64,000 nt of DNA from positions 62,001-126,000 of the forward strand of contig NZ_CP007264.1 in NCBI RefSeq assembly GCF_000585495.1, in the 5' to 3' direction. The notes beneath the pieces were generated by a model, which saw only the letters and a program-made list of their open reading frames with translations, did no database searches and had not been told where the DNA came from. Shown here piece by piece: positions 8,500-17,361 of this stretch. The position numbers were made by a program, and so were the translations under genes. How positions within the stretch are numbered: the stretch's first letter is position 1; every line of letters starts with the position of its first letter. Source of the stretch: Thermococcus nautili. GTDB lineage: Archaea > Methanobacteriota_B > Thermococci > Thermococcales > Thermococcaceae.

Positions 8500-10433
8500 G
8501 GAGTGAGCCCCCTTGCCTTGGCCCACTTTTTAAAGAGTTCTGCGACTATTGGGAGGTCATCATCCTTTATTGGGTTCCCTCTTTCATCGAGGAGTATCTT
8601 TCCATCTGGTGTTGTTTTGTAAATATCATTGCCCCTCCTGTCGTGACCAACTTTTTCAGGAATCGCCATGAATATCTCGTACTCTTCATCTCTTCCAACC
8701 TCGTGAGGATACTTCTTTTGAAGTATCAAAACACTGGTCTGAGTTCCGGTGTGAGGTTCAAACGTTTCTGTTGGCAGGTCTATACTTGCGATAATCCTTG
8801 CTTTTTGGAGTATCCACTTGCGGAGCCATGTAAGACCTGGGTTGCTTAGTATACTATCTGGAAGGACTATTCCTAAAATTCCGCCGGGTTTGAGGAACTG
8901 AAGTGTTCTCTCTATAAACAACTGTTCTGGTGGGAGTGAACTCCTGGGGCTGGTAGCTTCGAAGGTTGTTATCTCGTATTGAGACAAAATTTCTGGGTTG
9001 TCTATTGGGAGTTTGGAGCCAAATGGGGGGTTTGTTATCACAATGTCGAAACGGGAGATAGCACTTTCAATTTCTTCTGGCTTTTCAAGTGTTGCCAGGT
9101 ATTTTCTGAACTTTTCTATGCTTCCGAACTTTTTGACATCCTCGGGAAATAGTGTTCTAAGAACTTCATCGCTCCACTTTGATGGGTGCTCCAGTGAATT
9201 AGCATGAACTATATTCGATGAGCCATCCCCATGCATAACCATGTTCATCTGAGCGGCTTTAACTAGGAGGGGATTGAAGTCTATGCCGAATAGGTTTGCT
9301 CTGGCGATTTCCGCAAGTGTGTCCCTTAGCAAGTCATAGCGGTAGCCTTTCGATTCAAGTAACTTTTTGAGATGGTGTATTATTGCTATTAGGAATCCTC
9401 CAGTGCCAACGGCTGGGTCGAGGATTCTCACCCCTCCGGGATTCATTATGTCCTCCTCTCTAAAGAGTGTCAGAATCATTTCTGCCGTCATTCTGCATAC
9501 TGTGCGGGGAGTGAAGAATTCCCCTCTATCTCCTCTGAGATTTGAACCAACGATTTCTTCATATGCTTCCCCTTTGACATCAATGTCGGTATTAACGAGG
9601 CTGAAACGCTGGAGTTCGGATACAACATAGATGAGCACTCGGTCATTTAGTTTAAGTGATTCGTTTTCATCGAAGATATACTGGTATTTCCGTTTTACCT
9701 TTTCAAAAATCTCTTCAAGTCTATCCCTCACGTCTTTGGGGTCCTCATTTGGAAGAACGTAAAACTTAAGTGAAGGATTGAAGTGCTCATCGTACACTTT
9801 GATAAAGATGAGTTTCAGCAATTCTTCAAATGCTTGGTCTTTAGGGAGGCCTTGATTTGCATGTATGTAATTGTGAATCCTCCTAAATACGCTCTTGAGA
9901 TTAGTTGCAGGCCTTAGGGTTCCGTGGGTTGGTTTCGGGATAGTAGTCTCTCCTTTCTTTGGAATGTCTGGAATTTGGACAAGCTTTCTAATGCCCTTCT
10001 TTTTGATTACCTGATAAACTATCCTTTCACTTCCAACCCAAATACCAAATTTAGCATTCATACAAGCAGAAAGATAACTTTCAAGCTGGGCGATGCCTTC
10101 TTTCTTATCAGAGGGTTTGATATCTTCTCTCTTTGCTTCGACTATAATGTAAATGTTCTCCTGTTTATGAGGCTTCCCTTCATAAAACACCACTAGGTCA
10201 GCTCTTTTCTTCGCTCGTCCCATCTTGATTGGAAACTCTACATCCATGTCTTGGGGTGAATATCCATAAACTTCAATAAGCTCTCTAGCTATCTCCTGCC
10301 TAACTCTCTCCTCAGGAGTGTCTTTTCGGAGCTTTCCAGTAACTACACATTTTATCTTTCCGGGGGGTATGCTCATCTCCTCCGTTTTAAGTGTAGTACC
10401 AAGAAGTGTCAGCTGTTTCTCCCTGCGTCCCAC
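8496..10433 (-). CDS. Fused restriction nuclease-N6-adenine methylase subunit
   Basis: A 645-residue protein. Residues about 40-150 form an HsdR-N/PD-(D/E)xK nuclease-like domain with Asp79 (KRADLVVF) and Glu99-x-Lys101 (IIVEAKRE). Residues about 180-600 are an N6-adenine methylase of the HsdM type with FFTPR (306-310), the SAM motif LDPAVGTGGF (338-347) and NPPF (468-471). Nuclease and methylase in one chain plus a separate specificity subunit is the layout of BcgI-like type IIB/IIG systems, and no hsdR gene lies nearby. The start is GTG 10433, preceded by GGTGG six bases upstream. Confidence 0.88.
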   Translation of the reverse strand: MGRREKQLTLLGTTLKTEEMSIPPGKIKCVVTGKLRKDTPEERVRQEIARELIEVYGYSPQDMDVEFPIKMGRAKKRADLVVFYEGKPHKQENIYIIVEAKREDIKPSDKKEGIAQLESYLSACMNAKFGIWVGSERIVYQVIKKKGIRKLVQIPDIPKKGETTIPKPTHGTLRPATNLKSVFRRIHNYIHANQGLPKDQAFEELLKLIFIKVYDEHFNPSLKFYVLPNEDPKDVRDRLEEIFEKVKRKYQYIFDENESLKLNDRVLIYVVSELQRFSLVNTDIDVKGEAYEEIVGSNLRGDRGEFFTPRTVCRMTAEMILTLFREEDIMNPGGVRILDPAVGTGGFLIAIIHHLKKLLESKGYRYDLLRDTLAEIARANLFGIDFNPLLVKAAQMNMVMHGDGSSNIVHANSLEHPSKWSDEVLRTLFPEDVKKFGSIEKFRKYLATLEKPEEIESAISRFDIVITNPPFGSKLPIDNPEILSQYEITTFEATSPRSSLPPEQLFIERTLQFLKPGGILGIVLPDSILSNPGLTWLRKWILQKARIIASIDLPTETFEPHTGTQTSVLILQKKYPHEVGRDEEYEIFMAIPEKVGHDRRGNDIYKTTPDGKILLDERGNPIKDDDLPIVAELFKKWAKARGLTP

Positions 10434-10518
10434 TAATAACCACCGTGCCCATATACCACTAAAGCAAATAAAAATCTAATGGTTGGCTAGAGCAAAATTT
10501 TAAGAAAAATGAGGGAAA

Positions 10519-12894
10519 TCAGAAGTCAAGCTCGTCCTCATCCTCGAAGAGCCTCTTGCGAGCGGCCTCGAGGATGAGCTTCTGCTCCTCCTGGGCGACG
10601 GTCTTCCTGATGAGCTCGACCGCATCGGGGTTGGCGCTGATGCTGTCGATGCCGAGCCTGACGAGAATCCTGGCCATCTTCGGGTCACTGCCGGCCTGTC
10701 CGCAGATGCTGGTCTCGACGCCGTACTTCTTGGCGACCTTTATGACGTTCTCGATGAGCTTGAGAACGGCCGGGTGCTTCTCGTCGTAGAGGTAGGCAAT
10801 CCTGTCGTTGTCCCTGTCGATGGCGAGGGTGTACTGGGTGAGGTCGTTGGTACCGAAGCTGACGAAGTCAAGGCCCTCCTTGATGAGGTCCTCGATGATG
10901 AGCGCGGCCGCGGGAACCTCGACCATGATTCCCCACTCGACGTCCTTGTGTGGCTCGAGGCCAACTGAGCGGGCTATCTCCTTGGCCTTCCTTATCTGCT
11001 CGGGGTTGGCGACGAGCGGAAGCATGACGCCGATGTTGTCGTAGCCCTCCTCGACAACCTTCTTGATGGCCTTGAACTCGGCCTTGAGGAGCTCGACCTG
11101 GTCAAGGCTCCTCCTGATTCCGCGCCAGCCGAGCATCGGGTTCCTCTCGTCCGGCTCGTCCTCTCCGCCGGGCATCTCCTTGAACTCGTTGGTCGGGGCG
11201 TCAAGGGTCCTGTACCAGACCGGCCTCGGGTAGAATGCAGCTGCAACGGTCCTTATTCCGTCGGCGAGCTTCTCGACGAGCTCCTCCTCCTTGCCCTCCT
11301 TGATGAACTTGACCGGGTGCTGGCCGATGCTGAGTATCATGTGCTCAGCGCGGAGGAGTCCAACACCGTCGGCGCCGGTGGCGGCGGCCCTCTCGGCAAC
11401 CTCGGGCATGGAGACGTTGACCTTGACCTTGGTGGCGGTGACGAGCGGGGCACCGGCAACGACGACCTGTCCGCCGGCGGCCTTCTCTTCCTCCTTCTTC
11501 TCGACGAGGCTCTTGACTATGCCCTTGTAGACTACACCGCGGGTACCGTCGACGGTGACGTAGTCGCCGGTCTTGAGCTTCTTGGTGGCCTCCTTGGTAC
11601 CGACGACGGCCGGAATGCCGAGCTCACGGCTGACGATGGCCGCGTGGCTGGTCCTTCCACCCTCGTCGGTGATGATGGCGGAGGCCCTCTTCATGGCCGG
11701 AACCATGTCCGGGTTGGTCATGGTGGTGACGAGAACGTCGCCCTCCTTGACCTTGTCAATCTCGCTGGCGTCGAAGATGACGACGACCCTACCGGCGCCG
11801 ATGCCCGGTGAGGCACCGAGACCCTTGAGTATGACCTCGGCCTCCTCGGTAACCTCGGCGCCCTCCTCGCTCTTGGCCTCCTTGAGGGTGGTAATCGGCC
11901 TGCTCTGGACGATGTAGAGCTTGCCGTCGTCCTTGTCGTAGGCCCACTCGATGTCCTGCGGCCAGCCGTAGTGCTCCTCAATCTTGGCACCGAGCTTGGC
12001 GACCTCGACAATCTGCTCGTCGGTGAGAACCTGCTTCTCAACCCACTCGGGGCCGAGGTACTCGGCGACCTTGACGTAGACGGTGCCCTTACCGGTCTCG
12101 GGGTTCCTGACGACCATAACTTCTTTCTTGGCGATGAACTTCTCCTTTATCTTCCAGGTGCCTTTCTCGACGATGTACTCGTCTGGAGTAACGCTTCCGC
12201 TGACGACGGCCTCACCGAGGCCCCAGCTGGCGTTAATCATTATCTCGTTCCTGTCGTTGGTGACCGGGTTGGCGGTGAACATGACACCGCTCTTCTCGCT
12301 GTTGACCATCTTCTGGACGACGGCGCTGAGGTAAACCTTACTGTGGTCGAAGCCCTGCTTGGCCCTGTAGAAGGTAGCCCTGGCGGTCCAGAGTGAGGCC
12401 CAGCACTTCTTGACCTTGTCTATAACGTCATCAACGCCGTAGACGTCGAGGTAGGTCTCCTGCTGGCCGGCGAAGGAAGCCTCCGGAAGGTCCTCAGCGG
12501 TAGCAGAAGAGCGAACGGCGACGTAAACGGCGTCCTTGCCGAAGCGCTGGCTGAGCTTCTTGTAGGCGTCCTCAATCTCCTTGGCAATCTCCTCGGGCAT
12601 GGGCATCTGAATTATCTTCTCCCTAATCTTGGCGGTGTTCTCCTGGAGCTGCTTGGAGTCGTCAACGTTGGTCTTGCTTATGATGTCCATAATCCACTCC
12701 TGAAGGGTCCTACCGTCCTCAACCTTAACGTTCTCGACGAAGTACTTGTAGGCCTCAGCGGTGACACAGAATCCGGGCGGGACAGGGATTCCCGCGTTGG
12801 TAAGCTCACCGAGGTTGGCACCCTTGCCTCCGACAAGGGGGACATCCTTCTTGCTGAGCTCCTCGAACCACCTTATAAACCTGTATTCGCTCAT
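10519..12894 (-). CDS. ppsA: Phosphoenolpyruvate synthase
   Basis: A 791-residue enzyme interconverting pyruvate + ATP and phosphoenolpyruvate + AMP + phosphate. The N-terminal nucleotide-binding domain begins LVGGKGANLGEL. The central phosphohistidine domain contains GGRTSHAAIVSREL. The C-terminal PEP/pyruvate barrel contains RAEHMIL and CGQAGSDPKMA. In Thermococcus kodakarensis this enzyme is reported to work in the glycolytic direction. The gene has very strong codon bias, as expected for a highly expressed gene. The upstream region carries a TGM-like regulator site (see 12912-12928). Confidence 0.97.
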   Translation of the reverse strand: MSEYRFIRWFEELSKKDVPLVGGKGANLGELTNAGIPVPPGFCVTAEAYKYFVENVKVEDGRTLQEWIMDIISKTNVDDSKQLQENTAKIREKIIQMPMPEEIAKEIEDAYKKLSQRFGKDAVYVAVRSSATAEDLPEASFAGQQETYLDVYGVDDVIDKVKKCWASLWTARATFYRAKQGFDHSKVYLSAVVQKMVNSEKSGVMFTANPVTNDRNEIMINASWGLGEAVVSGSVTPDEYIVEKGTWKIKEKFIAKKEVMVVRNPETGKGTVYVKVAEYLGPEWVEKQVLTDEQIVEVAKLGAKIEEHYGWPQDIEWAYDKDDGKLYIVQSRPITTLKEAKSEEGAEVTEEAEVILKGLGASPGIGAGRVVVIFDASEIDKVKEGDVLVTTMTNPDMVPAMKRASAIITDEGGRTSHAAIVSRELGIPAVVGTKEATKKLKTGDYVTVDGTRGVVYKGIVKSLVEKKEEEKAAGGQVVVAGAPLVTATKVKVNVSMPEVAERAAATGADGVGLLRAEHMILSIGQHPVKFIKEGKEEELVEKLADGIRTVAAAFYPRPVWYRTLDAPTNEFKEMPGGEDEPDERNPMLGWRGIRRSLDQVELLKAEFKAIKKVVEEGYDNIGVMLPLVANPEQIRKAKEIARSVGLEPHKDVEWGIMVEVPAAALIIEDLIKEGLDFVSFGTNDLTQYTLAIDRDNDRIAYLYDEKHPAVLKLIENVIKVAKKYGVETSICGQAGSDPKMARILVRLGIDSISANPDAVELIRKTVAQEEQKLILEAARKRLFEDEDELDF

Positions 12895-12911
12895 GGCGTT
12901 TCCCTCCGTTT

Positions 12912-12928
12912 AATTACTGCGGGTGATA
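12912..12928 (-). promoter_or_regulatory. Thermococcales glycolytic motif (Tgr site) upstream of ppsA
   Basis: On the minus strand the sequence is TATCAC-ccgca-GTAATT, against the published consensus TATCAC-N5-GTGATA: ten of twelve fixed bases match and the five-base spacing is exact. It lies downstream of the TATA-like TTTTAAAA (12943-12950) and near the expected start of transcription. This is the arrangement reported for glycolytic genes that Tgr represses, and fits a glycolytic role of PpsA. Confidence 0.7.
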
Positions 12929-12942
12929 TATCGAAAGGTCGC

Positions 12943-12950
12943 TTTTAAAA
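12943..12950 (-). promoter_or_regulatory. TATA box of ppsA
   Basis: TTTTAAAA lies about 50 bases before the ppsA ATG. Transcription should start near 12922, inside the TGM, leaving a short leader that carries GGAGGG at about 12900-12905. Confidence 0.6.
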
Positions 12951-13026
12951 TTAACTATCCAGGCCTGTTCCTCAGTGTATAAGGTTGAAAAAGAGAGGGG
13001 ATGTGTTCATTTGGAAATAGGGCGCC

Positions 13027-14454
13027 CTAATTCGCCCCGAGGTTCTTCCTTATAAAGATTTTGAACTTTCCGTTGTAGAACTCCTTGACGAGTTCGTAGT
13101 TTCCGCTCTTGAGGATGTTGAGGTACGTGTTCGGGTCCTTGTGGATAATCACATCGTAGTAGCCTTCGCTTATTTTCTTCTCGACGTCCTTGCGATAAAG
13201 TATCATCTCAACCTTGGCGCCGGGATAGTAGAAGCCGGCCATAGTGTAGAGATACGGCGACACCAAGAGCCTCTCACCGGGATAATGCTCGCTCGCGTAC
13301 CTGAGCACATGGGAGTCGTACTTGCCGGTTATGTTCCACCTCTCCTTTAGAACGAACGCGTTTCCGCCCACTGGGATGAGGAGGAGCAGGGCGAGACCTA
13401 TTGTGATGGCCTTCTTCCACGGTTTTATCGGCCTTCCAGCGAGTTCAAGGGCTTTTTCAATCCCATCCACGATTAGGGAAACCCCCTCAACGGCGAGTAT
13501 CCCCATCACCGGGGCAAGGAACGTTATGAAGCGCGTCTCCTTGTGGGTGACCGTCATTATCATGGCAAACCCGATGAGGGCCCAGCTTATCAGGAGCCAT
13601 CCCTTTTCGTCCTGCTTCTGTCTTACAAGCCCCAAAACCACCAGAGCCGGAAGGACGTGGCCTATGTCCTTGAAGAGCCACTTCAGGAAGGTTGACACCG
13701 AGACTGGCCTGTCGGCGGTAACGACCCTGCTCGCTACCTCAAACGGCTTCAGCGCCCCCCCGTAGTGAAGGTGGCCCAGGTAGAGCCAGGGACTCAGGGT
13801 GAGGAGGAGCAGGGCGAAGCCAATGAGGTACTCCCTTTTTTTGACCCAGTTCCAGTACTCGGTGAGCCAGAGGTAAGTGATGAAAACCGCTATTATTGAG
13901 AGCCCAGTGTAGCGCGTCAGTATCGCGAGGCCGGCCGAAACGAAGGCGAGATAAATCCTCGTGGGGTTTCCACTTTTTCTTCCGGTGTAGAGGAGGTAGA
14001 TGGCCAGGGTGTAGAAGAACGTGAACTCGCTGTGGACGAGCTCTCTGGTTCCCATTGTGAAGGCGAGGGCGTTGAAGATGAAGAAGGCCGAGGCGAAGAT
14101 TCCCTTAACGAACCTTTCAAAGAGCTCCAGGGTTAGCAGGTAAACCAGGACCGCCGTCAGGGCAAAGAAGACGGCCGATACGAGCCTTGCAACCCTTAGC
14201 TGGCTCAGGGGTTCGTGGACGAAGTGGTAGAACAACGAAAGGGTGTACGGGTAGAGCGGGGGACGGTACATCATGTAGGCTCCCTGGTAGGTGAAGCTCG
14301 TTGGATTGACCGCGAGGTTCCTCGCGATGTCAATGTAAAGCGCTCCGTCGTAGCTCAGGGTGTCCCAGGGTGGAAACGTGATGAGCTCTATGCCCAGGGC
14401 AAACAGGAAAACGATTCCCGGCAGGACCTTCCGGGTTAGGGTTCTCTTATCCAT
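13027..14454 (-). CDS. Membrane glycosyltransferase, ArnT/PMT (GT-C) type
   Basis: A 475-residue polytopic protein. After the first helix the loop carries DTLSYDGALYIDIARNL, which resembles the first-loop acidic motif (D...YDE-like) of GT-C glycosyltransferases, and MYRPPLYPYTLS follows. About ten helices and a soluble C-terminal domain come next. Such enzymes transfer sugars from polyprenyl-phosphate donors outside the membrane. It is the last gene of a four-gene overlapping operon and overlaps the gene before it by eight bases. A role in surface glycan or protein glycosylation is inferred. Confidence 0.72.
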   Translation of the reverse strand: MDKRTLTRKVLPGIVFLFALGIELITFPPWDTLSYDGALYIDIARNLAVNPTSFTYQGAYMMYRPPLYPYTLSLFYHFVHEPLSQLRVARLVSAVFFALTAVLVYLLTLELFERFVKGIFASAFFIFNALAFTMGTRELVHSEFTFFYTLAIYLLYTGRKSGNPTRIYLAFVSAGLAILTRYTGLSIIAVFITYLWLTEYWNWVKKREYLIGFALLLLTLSPWLYLGHLHYGGALKPFEVASRVVTADRPVSVSTFLKWLFKDIGHVLPALVVLGLVRQKQDEKGWLLISWALIGFAMIMTVTHKETRFITFLAPVMGILAVEGVSLIVDGIEKALELAGRPIKPWKKAITIGLALLLLIPVGGNAFVLKERWNITGKYDSHVLRYASEHYPGERLLVSPYLYTMAGFYYPGAKVEMILYRKDVEKKISEGYYDVIIHKDPNTYLNILKSGNYELVKEFYNGKFKIFIRKNLGAN

Positions 14455-15499
14455 CTTCCTTCACCCCTGCAAGGTACGCCATCAGGAGGATTGCAACGAG
14501 GAACTGTCCCTCAATCCCAATGTCGAGGGCAAGAATTGCAACGGTGAGCGCGAAGGTTCCCGTGAATGGATTCTTCGAAGCCCTTCCCAGGGCGAGCCCG
14601 AGGATTAGGGCCTCAAGGAGTCCGAGAATCCCGAAGTCGTAAGCCGGCTGTCCAAAGAGCGTGTACGTGTATCCGACTTCCTTTCCAAAGAGCTCCCCCA
14701 CGTAGCCGGTGGGGTCCGGGTTGAAGAGGAGCTCCCGGTTTCCGAGGGGCATTCCCAGGTGGAAGAGCCTCTCGTAGACTGTGTAGGAAGAGGCCGGTCT
14801 GTAGAGAAGGCTCCCGAGGAAGCCGAGCCTCCAGGTGGAGTACTCCCTCACCGTTACGTAGTGTCTCGCCAGGAACACCGCCAGGAGAAGGACGATACCA
14901 AGCAAAACCGCTTTCCTGTGTCTTTTAAGTTCTTCGATGGTCAATTTGTTGTCGTAGGCCATTCTAAGGGCGTATGCAGCCGCCACTCCTAACCCGACTG
15001 TTCTCGACGCGCTGATGAGCGCAATCGCCTCGCCAAGTACCAGAAGGCGAACGTCTGGAAAAACTGCTATTGTCCCAATGATTATGTCTCCTGCAACGAG
15101 AAACGGAACGCTCGCGCTCGTGTATCTCAGTTCCGGCTTTAACACTGGGATTCCCCATTTGATACACGCAAAGACCGTCAGGGAAACCGCTAAGAGCACC
15201 GCCGGAAGGACGGCTTTCCTCAGAAGGTTCCTCTTCAACGCAAAAAACAGAATCGCAAAGCTGACGAGTCCGCCGATAAAGTAGATGGGACCGAGAGGAA
15301 CGAGGAGGATTAATGCTGGAAGAAAGGCCTCTCCCCTCAGCCTTGGTCCCAGGTTTTCTCCGATGAGGAGGAGGGAGAGAAAAAGGATGGCGTAGAGGGC
15401 CGGACCCACGTCTATCCCCTTGAAGTAAAGGACCTTTCCCAGCCACGCCATGCCGAGGTAAGTCCATGCGGTTAAAGCAAAGACCTCAGTGGGCTTCAC
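14447..15499 (-). CDS. Polytopic membrane protein, unknown function
   Basis: A 350-residue protein that is hydrophobic throughout, with about ten predicted helices and one large external-type loop near residues 220-275 (STWRLGFLGSLLYRPASSYTVYERLF). That loop and its position between a polymerase-like gene and a glycosyltransferase resemble O-antigen ligase/polymerase-type proteins, but I see no decisive motif. It overlaps both neighbours (14 bases upstream, 8 downstream), so it is certainly co-translated with them. Confidence 0.6.
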   Translation of the reverse strand: MKPTEVFALTAWTYLGMAWLGKVLYFKGIDVGPALYAILFLSLLLIGENLGPRLRGEAFLPALILLVPLGPIYFIGGLVSFAILFFALKRNLLRKAVLPAVLLAVSLTVFACIKWGIPVLKPELRYTSASVPFLVAGDIIIGTIAVFPDVRLLVLGEAIALISASRTVGLGVAAAYALRMAYDNKLTIEELKRHRKAVLLGIVLLLAVFLARHYVTVREYSTWRLGFLGSLLYRPASSYTVYERLFHLGMPLGNRELLFNPDPTGYVGELFGKEVGYTYTLFGQPAYDFGILGLLEALILGLALGRASKNPFTGTFALTVAILALDIGIEGQFLVAILLMAYLAGVKEDG

Positions 15500-16478
15500 G
15501 TTTTCTCATCACCTTCCATCCCTTGTAGACCGCGTAGGCACCGAGGAGGAAGAGGACGTAAACGGGGAGGTCAAGGATTCCGGTTTCAACCCCGACTATC
15601 CCATAGGCGAGCGTTGAATAGTAGAGGGCTCTGGTGGTTGGATGGGTGGCCTTCGAAACGGCCCCGTAGTAGAGCCCGAGGAGGAAGCCTTCTATTACGG
15701 CGAAGATTCCAAAGTCCAGGTACATTCCCCCCAGGAGCGTGGCCGTTATCGTTGCCCCAGTGTGAACGTAGAGGAACTTCGCTATGAGTCCCCTCGGAGA
15801 ATAGCCTCCCCATATGTAGGAAGCCACTCCGGCCCACTGCAACTGTCCCCCATAAGTTCCGCTCCAGTCCCCGCGCCAGATTATTACGTCGAGGGCAGAG
15901 ACCGTGCTCTGAAAGCGGACCCAGAGGCTCGATAGAGTGTTCCCCCTGAGGAACGTTATGAGCAGGAACAGCCCAGCGCCCCCGGCGAGAATTCCGGCGA
16001 GTTTTTTGACGTCGAGTTTTCCTTCCCCCTTGGCGCTCTCGTAATAGGCGGAGCCTATGGCTATTATTGAGACGAGGACTGGAGTTCTGTAGGCGTAGAG
16101 GGAAACCGCAACGGGGTAGAGGAGGGCGTACCTCTTTCCCCTGATGAAGAGGTAGACGCTGGCCGGGACACCGAGGAAGTAAGTCAATGCCGTCAGCCTC
16201 GGGTTGAGATGCGTCCTTATTGCCGGGTGCAGAAGGGGGATGTTTCCGAGCCTTATGACCTGATAGAGGATTATTCCTATCGCTATCCAGAACGCGTAAT
16301 TCACGTACCTCTCGTCGATTTCAAAGCCCAGGTCCCTCCATTCAACTCTATCTCCCCGGCGTATTCCGAAGAGTATCGCCAGCGCAAAGACGAGGCTCAC
16401 CGCGAGCGTCTTGGGCTCGGCGAGGCCTACTGCCACGTAGGTCATAAAGAGAACCGGCACGAGAGCCGGGAGTTTCAT
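15486..16478 (-). CDS. Putative oligosaccharide repeat-unit polymerase (Wzy-like)
   Basis: A 330-residue membrane protein with about ten helices. The central region contains YRTPVLVSIIAIGSAYY, a large loop with the pattern RFQSTVSALDVIIWRGDWSGTYGG and a glycine-rich following segment, as in proteins annotated as oligosaccharide repeat-unit polymerases. These link glycan repeat units at the outer face of the membrane. ATG 16478 overlaps the stop of the upstream gene by four bases. The family call is tentative because such polymerases diverge rapidly. Confidence 0.55.
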   Translation of the reverse strand: MKLPALVPVLFMTYVAVGLAEPKTLAVSLVFALAILFGIRRGDRVEWRDLGFEIDERYVNYAFWIAIGIILYQVIRLGNIPLLHPAIRTHLNPRLTALTYFLGVPASVYLFIRGKRYALLYPVAVSLYAYRTPVLVSIIAIGSAYYESAKGEGKLDVKKLAGILAGGAGLFLLITFLRGNTLSSLWVRFQSTVSALDVIIWRGDWSGTYGGQLQWAGVASYIWGGYSPRGLIAKFLYVHTGATITATLLGGMYLDFGIFAVIEGFLLGLYYGAVSKATHPTTRALYYSTLAYGIVGVETGILDLPVYVLFLLGAYAVYKGWKVMRKREAH

Positions 16479-17149
16479 GGACCTCTCACCTCAACGAGCT
16501 TCAGGGGAAGGTTTCTTTCGTCGGAGTTAACGTAGAGAAGACCGTAGGTGTACACCGTATAGTTGCCGAGGTACTTGATTAGGTACTGAACCGGAACCAT
16601 ATTGGCGGTTATTATCGCGCCATTGGGGCCGAGGTGGTTTATCGTTATTGAGCCGTAGGTTTTGTAGTCCGCCATGTACTTCAGCTTGCCTATCTCTATT
16701 GGGGTTATCCCATCCCCGATGTAAATTTTCCCGGAGTAGCGGACGGAGTAGTACTGGTCGGGGAGTAGTTTTGAGAAAACCTCGGACCCCTTGCCCTCCA
16801 TCGGGTCAACCCCGTAGAGGTACACTTTACCGTGGTAGACTATTCTGATGAGTTTTGCCTTTATGTCCTCTCGCGTTGCCTCGGGTCCGCCGACGGTATA
16901 AGTGGTTCCGTTCACGACTATGGAGATGGTAGAACCCCTCACGCTCAGGAGGTTGCCCTCGATGGTCTTCCCGTCAACGGTTTTAACGATTATTGTCACG
17001 TTGAAGCCCCTCACGAGAAGGCCGTATGCGTGGTTCGCGGACTCGTATATCTCTCCTCCCTGGTAGTGTTGAACTTGGGAATTCAGGATGAACCCCACAA
17101 GGGCGAGTCCAATCAGGATTACAGCAATGTGGTTTGCTTTTATTTTCAT
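16475..17149 (-). CDS. Membrane-anchored extracytoplasmic protein, unknown
   Basis: A 224-residue protein with one N-terminal helix (about residues 8-24) and a beta-rich remainder (for example GNLLSVRGSTISIVVNGTTYTVGG). It has several N-x-S/T sequons, which fits an exposed, possibly glycosylated domain. I recognise no family. It is the first gene of the glycan-type operon 13027-17149. The start is ATG 17149 with GGTGAG upstream. A TATA-like ATTTTTAACC on the minus strand lies near 17205-17215. Confidence 0.6.
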   Translation of the reverse strand: MKIKANHIAVILIGLALVGFILNSQVQHYQGGEIYESANHAYGLLVRGFNVTIIVKTVDGKTIEGNLLSVRGSTISIVVNGTTYTVGGPEATREDIKAKLIRIVYHGKVYLYGVDPMEGKGSEVFSKLLPDQYYSVRYSGKIYIGDGITPIEIGKLKYMADYKTYGSITINHLGPNGAIITANMVPVQYLIKYLGNYTVYTYGLLYVNSDERNLPLKLVEVRGP

Positions 17150-17298
17150 CGTGACTCACCGGCTTTCATTATAGTGCATTAGTTTGCTTTTTGATTCACC
17201 GTTAGGTTAAAAATCTTTTCCGTAGTTGGAACAAGGTGTCAAGAGAATACTTCGATACTCAACGTTGTCCTTTCCGGCGTTTTCGAGCGCACCCCAGT

Positions 17299-17312
17299 CG
17301 AAATATTTATAT
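17299..17312 (+). promoter_or_regulatory. TATA box of the subtilase gene
   Basis: GAAATATTTATATC is a strong archaeal BRE/TATA element. Transcription should start near 17333, giving a leader of about 29 bases that contains the ribosome-binding site GGAGGTG (about 17350-17356) before ATG 17362. Confidence 0.7.
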
Positions 17313-17361
17313 CGGGGCGCCAAGTAGAGGATGTTGAAGTACCCCCATAGGAGGTGTTGGA

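Noticed and set aside
10500-12396. Several long Ser/Arg-, Gly/Val- or Asp-rich frames opposite or alongside ppsA
   Set aside because: Their compositions are shadows of the highly biased ppsA codons in other frames; none has a plausible start or motif.
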